The notes under the pieces are model-generated. The model was not told the DNA's origin, searched no databases, and was given only the letters and a program-made list of their open reading frames with translations. This document shows, one piece after another, positions 51,353 to 60,390 of a stretch of 64,000 bases of DNA. A program made the translations under genes and the position numbers. The stretch's first letter is position 1; each line of letters opens with the position of its first letter. Origin of the DNA: Lewinella sp. IMCC34183 (GTDB lineage: Bacteria > Bacteroidota > Bacteroidia > Chitinophagales > Saprospiraceae); NCBI RefSeq assembly GCF_003390915.1, contig NZ_QMEM01000005.1, forward strand, positions 1-64,000, read 5' to 3'.

Positions 51353-52798
51353 TTAACGGGCGGGAGGTATTATGAGTTCCGCCTCGCGGAAGTCGTGACG
51401 CCCCGCCCCGCACGTCCAGCAGCTGTAGTCTTCGGGTACTTCCGCAAAGGGGGTGCCGGCCGGCACCCCCGCCGCCGCGTCCCCGTAAGTCGGATCATAG
51501 ACGCTCAGGCAGCGGCCGCACTGCATGGCGGAGCGGGTCGACGCGGCGGCGGCGGGCCGGTGGGTACTGCGGACGACCTCCTCCAGCTGCCCGTCCAGCT
51601 GCTCGAAGTACCGCTGGCTGAGCTCCAGCATCAGTTCCGCGAGTTCCGAGCGGTCGACGCGGCGGGCGTATTCGGCGTACTGCCGCGTATTGGGGTCAAA
51701 GTTGCGCGCGCACTTCAGCGTGTAGAGGGGCGGCACCGGGAAGCCGTCGACCAGGCCCTCCCGCGACGGCTCCCGTTCGATGAAGATGCTGGTGAAGGGC
51801 ACGTGGTCGCCGTCGCTGATGCCGAAGGTCAGCCCGTAGGTGCTGATGTCGCGGCGGTCGAACTCCCGCACCAGGTACCGCTTCAGCTCGAGGGCGTCGC
51901 CGTCGGCGACCGGCAGGTGCCAGTTGAGCTCCAGGCTGCTGTGGCGGGCGTTGATGCCGAACCGGCCGAGCAGCTTTTCCCAGCGCAGGCGACCGCCGTC
52001 CGGGATGCCGCTTACGATGAAGCTCTTCCAGGGCGTGATGCTCAGCTTGCCGATCCGGTGCTCCAGGCAGAGGTCGCAGGCGGCGGCCATGAAGTCGAGG
52101 GAGTACCAGTTGTCGCGCCAGTAGAGCCCGAGCCAGTAGTGCTCGGCGTCCAGCCGGTTCATGCCCTCGTAGTAGGGGAAGGGCCGGAAGGGGATCGTCA
52201 GGTCGTCCCGCACGTCGCGCAGGTTGAGGTTTTCGTTTTCGTGGACCAGGGCGATCACTTCCTCCAGGTCTTCGGCGCTCCCGGCCCCGCACAGGCTGCC
52301 GGCTACGCGGCCCAGGTCCCAACTGTGGATGAGGGCGGGGAAGGTGCGCATCTCCGGCCAGCCGGGCAACTTGATGTAGAGGTACCAGTAGTCCTCCTCC
52401 GCCGAGGCCACAAAATTGAGGTGGCCGGTGAAGAGCGGCACCAGGCGCTGGCGCGGGTCCGCCAGGTTGATCTCCAGGGTTGCCGGAAAGCTGAATTGCT
52501 CCAGCAGGTACAGGTAGGTGGAGCTGGTGAGCCAGGGCGTGGAGGGAAAGATTCCTGCCGCTACGTAGCTGCACACGATGTTGGCGCAGTGGGGGCCGGC
52601 CAGGGACTCGACCCGCAGCCGCGGGAAGCGCGCCAGTATGCCGGCCTGCTCTTCGCGGACCGGAAAGAGGATATCCTGCCGCGACCCGAAATGCAGGCCG
52701 TCTAGGCCCAGGGCACGCGCCAGGTCGATGATGGTGAGCAGTTCGCTGGGCGACAGGACGCCGCCGCGTACGGCCACGCGGTGGAGCTTGGTTCTCAT
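51353..52798 (-). CDS. Sulfite/nitrite-reductase-like protein with C-terminal rubredoxin domain
   Basis: A 481-residue protein in the nitrate operon. Residues about 10-60 resemble the first half-domain of siroheme reductases (GGVLSPSELLTIIDLARALG, FGSRQDILFP). A second copy follows at about 250-330 (KLSITPWKSFIVSGIP). Yet the usual Fe-S ligands (CxxxxxC plus CxxxC) are not found: cysteines occur as PHCANIVCS and AACDLCL, and the expected CTG..C block reads SSLELNWHLP. The last 60 residues are a rubredoxin domain (CGRC ... CWTCG). The ATG at 52798 overlaps the end of the nitrate reductase gene. It probably transfers electrons; nitrite reductase activity is open. Confidence 0.7.
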   Translation of the reverse strand: MRTKLHRVAVRGGVLSPSELLTIIDLARALGLDGLHFGSRQDILFPVREEQAGILARFPRLRVESLAGPHCANIVCSYVAAGIFPSTPWLTSSTYLYLLEQFSFPATLEINLADPRQRLVPLFTGHLNFVASAEEDYWYLYIKLPGWPEMRTFPALIHSWDLGRVAGSLCGAGSAEDLEEVIALVHENENLNLRDVRDDLTIPFRPFPYYEGMNRLDAEHYWLGLYWRDNWYSLDFMAAACDLCLEHRIGKLSITPWKSFIVSGIPDGGRLRWEKLLGRFGINARHSSLELNWHLPVADGDALELKRYLVREFDRRDISTYGLTFGISDGDHVPFTSIFIEREPSREGLVDGFPVPPLYTLKCARNFDPNTRQYAEYARRVDRSELAELMLELSQRYFEQLDGQLEEVVRSTHRPAAAASTRSAMQCGRCLSVYDPTYGDAAAGVPAGTPFAEVPEDYSCWTCGAGRHDFREAELIIPPAR

Positions 52799-55700
52799 AC
52801 GGCGCTGAGTTGGTGTTCGAGGATGCTTTTCACTTCGGGGCGGCAGCTTCCGCAGCCCAGGCCGGCGCCCGACTGCGCCACCAGGGCGTCGTAGTCGCGG
52901 CAACCGCCGGCGATGGCCCCGACCAGGTTGCCCTCGCCGACGTTGTTGCAGCTGCACACCAGGCGGCCCTGCAGCGGCGGCCGGGAGCTGCCCGACCGCA
53001 GCAGTTCCTCGCGCCGGTCGCCCAGTTCGAGGCGGTCCTCGATGAGCGCGCGGTACTCCGCAAATTCGTTCTTGTCGCCGATGAGTACGGCCCCGACCAG
53101 GCGGTCCTGGTACACGACGCACTTCTTGTAGTACCGCCGGCTCAGGTCGCGGAAGACCACCTCCTCGTAGCCGTCCACACCGGGCGGCGGACTGGTTTCG
53201 CCCAGGCTGCAGAGGTCGAGGTCGCGAAACTTGAGGATATTCATCGGTACGGACCCGGCGTACACCGCCGTTACGTCGCCGGCCAGGGAAGCGGCCAGTA
53301 CGTCGGCCTGCTGCTCGGCCGCGGCGGTGATGCCGAAGCGGCGCCCCCGCCACTCCGCCACTTCCCCTATGGCGTAGACCCGCTCGTCGCTGGTCTGCAG
53401 CCGATCGTCTACCTGTATGCCGCCGCCGCAGCGCAGCCCCGCGGTCCGGCCTACCTCCAGGTTCGGGCGCGTGCCGATGGCGTACACCACCGCGTCGCAT
53501 ACCAGGCCGATTCCGCTCTTGAACGTTACCCGCAGCGCACCTGCGGCCCCGCCCTCCCCCGCGGCGATGGGGAAGATGGTGTCCACCTCGTTGCGGAAGT
53601 AGATCTGGATGCCCCGCGCGCCGACGTCGTCGGCCAGGAGCTGGCTGGCCGTAGCGTCCAGTTGCCGCTCCATCAGGCGGTTGCTGCGCTGCACCAGCGT
53701 CACCCGCACGTCGATCTCCTGCAGGGCGGCGGCCAGCTCCAGGCCCAGCAGCCCGCCGCCGACGATGAGGGCGTGGGCCGGGCGTTGCCGGCGGGCGGCG
53801 GCCAGGTGGCCGTTGAGTCGGTCCGCGTCTTCCCGCTGCCGCATCGTGAAGACGCCCGGCAGGTGCAGGGGGACGTCGCGGGGCACGAAGGGGCGGCTGC
53901 CGGTGGCGATCACCAGGCGGTCGTAGGCGTAGCTTTCGCCGCTGGCGGTGTAGAGCACGCGGTGCTCGCGGTCGATCCGTTCGATCGTGGTGTCGAGGTG
54001 CAGGTCGAATTCCGGTCGCTCGTCCCGGCGGAGCTTCTGCAGCTGCTCCCAGCTCAGGTGCTCGGTGACGTACTCCGGCAGGAGCACCCGGTTGTAGAAG
54101 GCGTGGGACTCCCGCGAGAACACCGTAATGCGGTCGCGGCGGTTGTGCGCCCGGTAGCTGGCGATGAAGCGGTGGGCCGCCGCGCCGGCCCCGATCACCA
54201 CGATGTGCTCCGCTTCCTTCTCATAGGGCCGTACGCTCACGTGGCAGAACTTGTAGTTGGGCTGCTTGCTGTAGGGGTCCAGGCTGTCGTCGGTCAGGTT
54301 GTTGGCCCGGGTCAGGGCGCTGCCGAGGGTCTTTCCCCAGTGCATCGGCAGGAAGACGACGCCCCGCCGCAGGTCACGCGAGTAGCGGACGCGAGCGCGT
54401 ACCTCCCCGTTGGCGGAGCGGATCACCGCCAGCTGGTCTTCCGCCAGCCGCTCGGCCGCAGCGTCCAGTGGGTGGATCTCGAGGTAGGGCAGCTCGATGT
54501 GCCGCCGCAGCCGCGCCACCTTGCCCGTGCGGGTCATCGTGTGCCACTGGTCGCGGATGCGGCCGGTGGTAAGCACGTACGGCCGGTCGGGCGGCGGGGG
54601 CGGGGGCACCTCCTGGTGGGAGATGGTACTGAGGAAGCGGGCCCGGCCGGTCGGGGTATAGAAGCGGTGGTCGGTGAACAGCCGCGGCGTTCCGGGGTGG
54701 ACGGGTGTCGGCACGGGCCACTGAAAGCTGCCCTCCCGCCGCAGCCGCTCGTGGCTCAGGCCGCTGACGTCGATGCGGGTACCGGCGGTCATGCGCGCGT
54801 ACTCGTCGTACACTTCCCCCACGTCGCGGTAGTCGAAGCCGGCAAAGCCCATGCGCCGCGCGAAGTCTATGAGGATATCCGCGTCCGGCCGCGCTTCCCC
54901 CGGCGGGGGCACGAGGGGCTGCAGCAGGCTGATGCGGCGGTCGGAGTTGGTCATCGTCCCGGTCTTTTCCAGCCAGCCGGCGGCGGGCAGCAGCAGGTCG
55001 GCGTAGGCGGCGGTGTCGCTGCGGTTGCTGATGTCCTGTACCACCACGAAGCGGGCCTTGCGCAGGGCCCCGTCGGCCCGCAGGGCGTTGGGGAGGCTCA
55101 CCGAGGGGTTGGTACAGATGATCCAGATGGCCTTCAGTTTGCCGCTTTCCAGGGCGTCGAACATCTGGGTGGCGGTCAGGCCGGGCGCGGCGGGCAGCTG
55201 TTCCACGCCCCAGAAGCGGGCGATTTCCTCCCGGTCCTCCCGGTTGGCCAGCACGCGGTGGGCGGCGAGCAGACTGGCCATGCCCCCCACCTCGCGGCCG
55301 CCCATGGCGTTGGGCTGGCCGGTGAGCGAGAAGGGGCCGGCACCCGGCTTGCCGATCTGCCCGGTCAGCAGGTGGAGGTTGATCAGGCTGCCGTTCTTTT
55401 CCACCCCCACCCGGCTCTGGTTGAGGCCCATGGCCCACATCGACAGGAAGGCCCGGGCGTCGCCGATGTAGTCGGCGGCGCGCTTGATGTCGTCCAGGCT
55501 TACGCCGCAGGTCTTGGCGGCGGAGCGCAGGTGCAGCGCCTTGAGGATGCGGACGTAATTTTCCCCGGCTTCCGTGTGGCTGCGGATGAACTCGAGGTCC
55601 ATGCGGTTGGTGTCGTACAGCCGGCGGGCGATGGCGTGGTAAAGCAGCACGTCGGTACCGGGCACGATCTGCAGGTGCAGGTCGGCCAGGGCGCAGGTGT

Positions 55701-56322
55701 CGGTCCGGCGGGGGTCCACCACGATGATCCGGGTGCCCGGGGCGGCCGCTTTCCGGGCTTCTACCCGCCGCCACAAGATGGGATGGCACCAGGCCGGGTT
55801 GGCCCCGGCCACCAGCAGGCAGTCGGTGTGGTCGATGTCCTCGTAGCTCACGGGCACGGCGTCCTCCCCCAGCATCTTGGTGTAGGCGACGACCGTGGAG
55901 CTCATGCACAGCCGCGAGTTGGTATCGATGTTGTTGGTGCCCAGGTATCCCTTCACCAGCTTGTTGGCCAGGTAGTACTCCTCCGTGAGGCACTGCCCGG
56001 AAATGTAGAAGCCCACGCTGTCCGGCCCGTGCTCCGCGATGACGGAGCGAAATACGGCCGCGGCGCGGTCGAGGGCCTCGTCCCAGCTGGCGCGCCGCAG
56101 TTCGTGGTGGCGGTTGAGCCGCAGCTGGGGGTAGAGGAGGCGGTCCGAGCGATCCTGGACTACGTAGTTGAGGGTGCGCCCCTTCGAGCAGAGCTGCCCC
56201 CGGTTGGCGGGGTGGTCGGGGTCGCCCTCCACCGTGAGGTGGCCCCGCCCGTCGCGGCGGGCAATGATTCCGCAGCCTACGCCACAGTACGAACAGGTGG
56301 TCTTCACTTCGGATACGGCCAT
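52795..56322 (-). CDS. nasA: Nitrate reductase fused to FAD/NAD(P)H and BFD modules
   Basis: A 1175-residue cytosolic enzyme of three parts. About 1-700 is an assimilatory molybdopterin nitrate reductase: N-terminal [4Fe-4S] motif CSYCGVGC with QLCSKG, candidate Mo-ligand Cys in TNSRLCMSS, and LTGQPNAMGGREVGG. About 720-1080 is an NirB-like FAD/NAD(P)H reductase (VIGAGAAAHRFI, LVIATGSRPFVP, GLLGLELAAAL, VYAIGEVAEWRG). The C-terminus (about 1120-1170) is a BFD-type [2Fe-2S] domain (VCSCNNVGE and GCGSC). Start ATG at 56322. Fusion allows direct NAD(P)H-to-nitrate electron flow. Symbol by domain similarity. Confidence 0.88.
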   Translation of the reverse strand: MAVSEVKTTCSYCGVGCGIIARRDGRGHLTVEGDPDHPANRGQLCSKGRTLNYVVQDRSDRLLYPQLRLNRHHELRRASWDEALDRAAAVFRSVIAEHGPDSVGFYISGQCLTEEYYLANKLVKGYLGTNNIDTNSRLCMSSTVVAYTKMLGEDAVPVSYEDIDHTDCLLVAGANPAWCHPILWRRVEARKAAAPGTRIIVVDPRRTDTCALADLHLQIVPGTDVLLYHAIARRLYDTNRMDLEFIRSHTEAGENYVRILKALHLRSAAKTCGVSLDDIKRAADYIGDARAFLSMWAMGLNQSRVGVEKNGSLINLHLLTGQIGKPGAGPFSLTGQPNAMGGREVGGMASLLAAHRVLANREDREEIARFWGVEQLPAAPGLTATQMFDALESGKLKAIWIICTNPSVSLPNALRADGALRKARFVVVQDISNRSDTAAYADLLLPAAGWLEKTGTMTNSDRRISLLQPLVPPPGEARPDADILIDFARRMGFAGFDYRDVGEVYDEYARMTAGTRIDVSGLSHERLRREGSFQWPVPTPVHPGTPRLFTDHRFYTPTGRARFLSTISHQEVPPPPPPDRPYVLTTGRIRDQWHTMTRTGKVARLRRHIELPYLEIHPLDAAAERLAEDQLAVIRSANGEVRARVRYSRDLRRGVVFLPMHWGKTLGSALTRANNLTDDSLDPYSKQPNYKFCHVSVRPYEKEAEHIVVIGAGAAAHRFIASYRAHNRRDRITVFSRESHAFYNRVLLPEYVTEHLSWEQLQKLRRDERPEFDLHLDTTIERIDREHRVLYTASGESYAYDRLVIATGSRPFVPRDVPLHLPGVFTMRQREDADRLNGHLAAARRQRPAHALIVGGGLLGLELAAALQEIDVRVTLVQRSNRLMERQLDATASQLLADDVGARGIQIYFRNEVDTIFPIAAGEGGAAGALRVTFKSGIGLVCDAVVYAIGTRPNLEVGRTAGLRCGGGIQVDDRLQTSDERVYAIGEVAEWRGRRFGITAAAEQQADVLAASLAGDVTAVYAGSVPMNILKFRDLDLCSLGETSPPPGVDGYEEVVFRDLSRRYYKKCVVYQDRLVGAVLIGDKNEFAEYRALIEDRLELGDRREELLRSGSSRPPLQGRLVCSCNNVGEGNLVGAIAGGCRDYDALVAQSGAGLGCGSCRPEVKSILEHQLSAV

Positions 56323-56504
56323 AGAGCAGGTAGAGTACGTAGGTGATTGGGGGTAGATACCGCCCGTAAAGGTACACAAAGGGGGCAAACGAATAAATTA
56401 TACTTAGAAATTTACGTATTTATTTACGTAGTTAAACTAAGTGTACGTAGATTTGTCCCAGCGGGCGCTTCCCGCTTACTCACTGCTCACTACCGTACAT
56501 CGCT
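56323..56504. promoter_or_regulatory. Divergent nitrate promoter region with nested dyad
   Basis: AT-rich 182-base gap. TACGTA occurs at 56336-56341, 56413-56418, 56425-56430 and 56444-56449. ACTTAG (56402-56407) and CTAAGT (56437-56442) flank the middle two, so all four elements share a centre at about 56422. TAGATTTG at 56448-56455 is a -7 box toward the porin; TACCTTTA at 56374-56367 (minus) with TTTG upstream is a near -7 box toward nasA. The dyad lies between the two promoters. Confidence 0.6.
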
Positions 56505-57788
56505 ATGAAACAGCTTATCTACCTGCTTTTCCTCGTCGGCGCCGCGGCACCACTCGGTGCCCAGTTCCGGCTTTCGGCCGAGGTGCGGCCGCGGACCGAG
56601 TTCCGTAACGGCTTCAAGACCCCCCGCTCGCCGGGCGACGCCCCGGCCTTCTTCACCGAGCAACGCAGCCGCCTCTACGTAGACTACGCAGAGGAGAAGT
56701 ACACCTTCCGCCTGGCGCTCCAGGACGTCCGGCTGTGGGGGGAGGAACCCCAGATCTTTAAGGACGACGCCGGCAACACCTTCCTGAGCGAGGCCTGGGG
56801 GCAGTACCACGTCAGCCCGCGCTTCTCCGTCAAGGCGGGCCGCCAGATCATCAGCTACGACAACGAGCGCATCCTCGGTGGCCTCGAGTGGGCCCAGCAG
56901 GGCCGCCGGCACGACGCCCTCCTGCTGCAGTTCACCGACGAGAAGAAGGTCAACCAGCTCCACCTCGGCTTCGCCTTCAACGCCGACGACGACCGCCCGG
57001 AACCCGGCTACCTACAGGCGCCGGGGGCTAATTTCTACACCGTCGCGGGCAACTACAAGAGCCTGCAGTACGCCTGGTTCAACCATACCTTCGCCGAAGA
57101 ACAGGGGACGCTGTCGCTGCTGACCCTCAACGCCACCCAGCAGAACCCCGACTCCACGGTCTCCAACAAGCAGACCCTGGGCGCCTATCTGGACTACCAG
57201 CTCGGCAAGTTCCGCCTGGGCGCCGACCTCTATACCCAGACCGGCCGACTGGGCGGCCGCAGCGTCGCCGCCTGGCTCGGCGGCCTCAACGTCACCTACC
57301 CCACCAAGGCCACGCCCCTCACCCTGGGGGTCGAGTACGTGTCCGGACAGGACGACGCCAACGACACCGACCGGGCGACCTACTTCCTACCCGACTACGG
57401 CACGAACCACGCCTTCAACGGCCTGATGGACTACTTCTACGTCGGCCCCGCCAACGGCACCGTCGGCGTGACGGACCTCTACCTTAAGACCAAGTGGGCC
57501 GTCGGGGGAGCCTCCCTGCTGGCCCACGTTCACCACTTCCTCACCGGCTCCGAGCAGCTGGACGCAGCCGGCAACGCCCTCTCCCCCTCCCTGGGCAGCG
57601 AGCTCGACCTGGTGTACGTGCGCGCCCTGGCCCCCGCCGTCACTCTGCACGTCGGCTACTCCCACCTCCTCGGCACCGAGACGCTCACCGACCTGCGGCC
57701 CGGCAGCATGAAGTCGAATAACTGGGCCTGGACCATGATCACCTTCAAGCCTACCCTCTTCGAAACGGAGGCTAAAAAGAAAAAATAA
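56505..57788 (+). CDS. Outer-membrane porin (alginate-export-like) of the nitrate operon
   Basis: A 427-residue outer-membrane beta-barrel with a signal peptide (1-19, ending LGAQ). [17 protein letters not shown] and the strand [31 protein letters not shown] match the alginate_exp/porin group, and strands alternate to a C-terminal [13 protein letters not shown]. As the first gene of the Nrt operon, it probably lets nitrate or nitrite through the outer membrane; specificity is inferred from location. Expression would be driven by the TAGATTTG promoter. Confidence 0.8.
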   Translation: MKQLIYLLFLVGAAAPLGAQFRLSAEVRPRTEFRNGFKTPRSPGDAPAFFTEQRSRLYVDYAEEKYTFRLALQDVRLWGEEPQIFKDDAGNTFLSEAWGQYHVSPRFSVKAGRQIISYDNERILGGLEWAQQGRRHDALLLQFTDEKKVNQLHLGFAFNADDDRPEPGYLQAPGANFYTVAGNYKSLQYAWFNHTFAEEQGTLSLLTLNATQQNPDSTVSNKQTLGAYLDYQLGKFRLGADLYTQTGRLGGRSVAAWLGGLNVTYPTKATPLTLGVEYVSGQDDANDTDRATYFLPDYGTNHAFNGLMDYFYVGPANGTVGVTDLYLKTKWAVGGASLLAHVHHFLTGSEQLDAAGNALSPSLGSELDLVYVRALAPAVTLHVGYSHLLGTETLTDLRPGSMKSNNWAWTMITFKPTLFETEAKKKK

Positions 57789-57822
57789 TCCCCGGCACCA
57801 CCGGACATCACCCCTTCCCGCC

Positions 57823-59196
57823 ATGCGATACTCCTACCTGCCCCTCCTCCTGCTGGCCTGCATCCTCACCGCCTGCGGTCAGCACGCCGCCGCACCCGCC
57901 ACCGACGGCGCCGCCGCCGCCAACCTGGCGCTCATTGAAAAGCCCCAGCTGACCTTCGGCTTCATCAAGCTCACCGACATGGCCCCGCTGGCCATCGCCA
58001 AGGAACTCGGCTACTTCCGCGAGGAGGGGCTCTACGTTACCCTGGAAGCCCAGTCGAACTGGAAAAATATCCTGGACCGGGTGATCGACGGGCAACTCGA
58101 CGGCGCCCACATGCTGGCCGGGCAGCCCATCGCCGCCGGTGCCGGCTTCGGCCGCCAGGCCAAGCTGATCACCCCCTTCAGCATGGACCTCAACGGCAAC
58201 GGCATCACCGTGTCCAACGACGTCTGGGACAAGATGAAGCCCCACCTCCCCCTCGACGCCGACGGGCGGCCCGCCCACCCGATCTCGGCCACGGCGCTCG
58301 CGCCCGTGGTGGAGGAGTACCGCAACGCCGGAAAGGCCTTTAAAATGGGGATGGTCTTCCCCGTGTCCACCCACAACTACGAGCTCCGCTACTGGCTGGC
58401 TGCGGCGGGCATCCACCCCGGTTTCTATACCGCCGACAACATCCAGGGACAGGTGGACGCCGAGGTGCTGCTCTCCGTCACCCCGCCCCCGCAAATGCCC
58501 GCCACCCTCGAGGCCGGCACCATCTACGGCTACTGCGTAGGCGAGCCCTGGAACCAGCAGGCCGTCTTCAAGGGCATCGGGGTGCCCGTGGTGACCAACT
58601 ACGACATCTGGCAGAACAACCCCGAAAAGGTATTTGCCCTGCGGGCCGACTTCGCTACCCAGTACCCCAACACCACGACGGCCATCACCAAGGCCCTCAT
58701 CCGGGCGGGACAGTGGCTCGACGACCCGGCCAACCGCGCCCGGGCCGTCGGCATCCTCTCGCGGCCCGATTACGTGGGGGCCGACTCCGTGGTCCTGGCC
58801 AACTCCATGACCGGCACTTTCGAATTCGAGAAGGGAGACAAGCGGGATATGCCGGACTTCAACGTCTTCTACCGCCACGACGCCACCTACCCCTTCTACT
58901 CCGACGGTATCTGGTTCCTGACCCAGATGCGCCGCTGGGGCCAGATTCCCGAAGCCAAGCCGGCCGACTGGTACCACGCCACCATCAAGGAAATCTACCG
59001 CCCCGACCTCTGGCGCACCGCCGCTTCCGCACTGGTGGCCGAGGGGCACATCCCCGCTGCCGACGTGCCGGAGACCGACGGCTACAAGCCCGCCACCTCC
59101 GCCTTCATCGATGGCCTCCCCTACGACGGTAAGGACCCCATCGGCTACCTCAACAGCTTCTCCATCGGCAACAAGGACGCAGAACCCAGCCGCTAG
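57823..59196 (+). CDS. Nitrate/nitrite ABC transporter substrate-binding lipoprotein
   Basis: A 457-residue CmpA/NrtA-family binding protein anchored through Cys18 ([13 protein letters not shown]). Conserved blocks: [71 protein letters not shown] and [14 protein letters not shown]. Known members bind nitrate/nitrite or bicarbonate; nitrate is favoured by the adjacent reductase. It is followed by permease and two ATPases in the same direction. Spacing to the porin is 34 bases. Confidence 0.9.
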   Translation: MRYSYLPLLLLACILTACGQHAAAPATDGAAAANLALIEKPQLTFGFIKLTDMAPLAIAKELGYFREEGLYVTLEAQSNWKNILDRVIDGQLDGAHMLAGQPIAAGAGFGRQAKLITPFSMDLNGNGITVSNDVWDKMKPHLPLDADGRPAHPISATALAPVVEEYRNAGKAFKMGMVFPVSTHNYELRYWLAAAGIHPGFYTADNIQGQVDAEVLLSVTPPPQMPATLEAGTIYGYCVGEPWNQQAVFKGIGVPVVTNYDIWQNNPEKVFALRADFATQYPNTTTAITKALIRAGQWLDDPANRARAVGILSRPDYVGADSVVLANSMTGTFEFEKGDKRDMPDFNVFYRHDATYPFYSDGIWFLTQMRRWGQIPEAKPADWYHATIKEIYRPDLWRTAASALVAEGHIPAADVPETDGYKPATSAFIDGLPYDGKDPIGYLNSFSIGNKDAEPSR

Positions 59197-59234
59197 CCCC
59201 CCACCTACCCGCAAACGCTAAAATCTCCTGCCCC

Positions 59235-60338
59235 ATGGGACAATCCCAAGCCACCACCTCCCTGGCCCCCGCCCCGAAGGCGGCCCTGCCCGCCCTGACC
59301 CGCTTCCTGCCCGACCGGGCGGCCCTGGCCCGCCGGGCCCCGGGCGCAGCCCGCACCCTCCTCATCTCCCTGGCCTCGATGGCCGTATTCCTGCTGCTGT
59401 GGCAGCTCAGCGCCAGCTACCTCTACGGCGTCGAGGCGGACGCCCGCATCGCGCGGGTCACCCAGGAACAGGGCGAGGCCGCGGGCGCGGAGATGGCGGC
59501 CTGCATCGCCTCCGGCAACATCAGTTGCCGGCCCAATACCCTGCCCTTCCCCGGCGAGGTCGTGCAGGCCGCGCAACTGCTGCTGGCCGACCACCGCGCC
59601 ATCCGGGCGAAGAAGCTTGCCTTCCGCGCCGAGACCGCCCCGGTGAACGCGGCCCGCGCCGAGCAGGGCCTCGACCCGATCGTGTACACGGGCCGGCCGT
59701 CCTTCCTCGACCAGGTGGGCACCAGCCTGAAGACGGTCGCCGTAGGCTTCCTCATCTCGCTGCTCATCGCGGTGCCCCTCGGCGTACTGATCGGGCTGAA
59801 CGATACCCTGCGCATCGCCTTCAACTGGATGATCCAGGTCTTCAAGCCGGTGTCGCCGGTGGTCTGGCTGCTACTCGTCTTCATGATCGTAAAGACCCTC
59901 ACGCTCGGCTCGGATTCGGATACCTCCTTCCTCATCTCCTCCATCAGCGTAGGCCTCTGCGCCATGTGGGCCACCCTGGTGAATACCAGCCTGGGCGTCT
60001 CCTCGGTGAACAAGGACTACCTGAACGTGGCCCGCGTGCTCCAGCTCGGCATCGGCAAGAAGATCTTCAAGGTCATCCTGCCCTCCGCTATCCCGCTGAT
60101 CTTCACCGGCATGCGTATCACCGTGAGCGTCGCCTGGATGGTCCTCATCGCCATCGAGCTCCTGGCCCAGAGCCCCGGCCTCGGCTCCTTCGTCTGGGAG
60201 GAATTCCAGAACGGAGGCACCGACAGCAACGCCAAGATCATCGTCGCCATGTTCGTCATCGGACTCGTGGGCTTCCTCCTGGACCGCATGATGTTCTGGG
60301 TACAGCAGCGGGTTTCCTTCGAAACGGTACGGGCCTGA
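59235..60338 (+). CDS. Nitrate ABC transporter permease (NrtB-like)
   Basis: A 367-residue inner-membrane permease. N-terminal Ala/Pro-rich lead, then helix LLISLASMAVFLLLWQLSASYL. A long insert (about 75-150, containing CIASGNISCRPNTLPFP) lies between the first and second helices. The transmembrane core begins LDQVGTSLKTVAVGFLISLLIAVPLGVLIGLNDT and holds the EAA-type loop (LNVARVLQLGIGKKIFKVILPSAIPLIFTGMR). It matches the CmpB/NrtB size class including the insert. It forms the channel for the two downstream ATPases. Confidence 0.9.
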   Translation: MGQSQATTSLAPAPKAALPALTRFLPDRAALARRAPGAARTLLISLASMAVFLLLWQLSASYLYGVEADARIARVTQEQGEAAGAEMAACIASGNISCRPNTLPFPGEVVQAAQLLLADHRAIRAKKLAFRAETAPVNAARAEQGLDPIVYTGRPSFLDQVGTSLKTVAVGFLISLLIAVPLGVLIGLNDTLRIAFNWMIQVFKPVSPVVWLLLVFMIVKTLTLGSDSDTSFLISSISVGLCAMWATLVNTSLGVSSVNKDYLNVARVLQLGIGKKIFKVILPSAIPLIFTGMRITVSVAWMVLIAIELLAQSPGLGSFVWEEFQNGGTDSNAKIIVAMFVIGLVGFLLDRMMFWVQQRVSFETVRA

Positions 60339-60339
60339 T

Positions 60340-60381
60340 CCCTCGTCCCTGTACCCTCGTCCCTGTACCCTCATCCCTATC
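60340..60381. repeat. Three tandem 14-bp repeats between permease and ATPase genes
   Basis: CCCTCGTCCCTGTA occurs at 60340-60353 and 60354-60367, with a third copy (CCCTCATCCCTATC) at 60368-60381. The run fills most of the 52-base spacer before the ATG at 60391. Probably replication-slippage; no function is evident. Confidence 0.85.
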
Positions 60382-60390
60382 CCCTTCCCC

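Noticed and set aside
51353-52798. Calling this gene a standard ferredoxin-nitrite reductase (nirA)
   Set aside because: The half-domain motifs fit but the Fe-S ligand cysteines do not, and a rubredoxin is fused; the activity is not supported.
52810-56346. Open frame of 1178 codons on the plus strand opposite the nitrate reductase
   Set aside because: Antisense shadow: high GC and codon bias leave the reverse frame open. The translation is low-complexity (many Val-Gly-Ala-Gln repeats) with no domain, while the minus strand has clear motifs.
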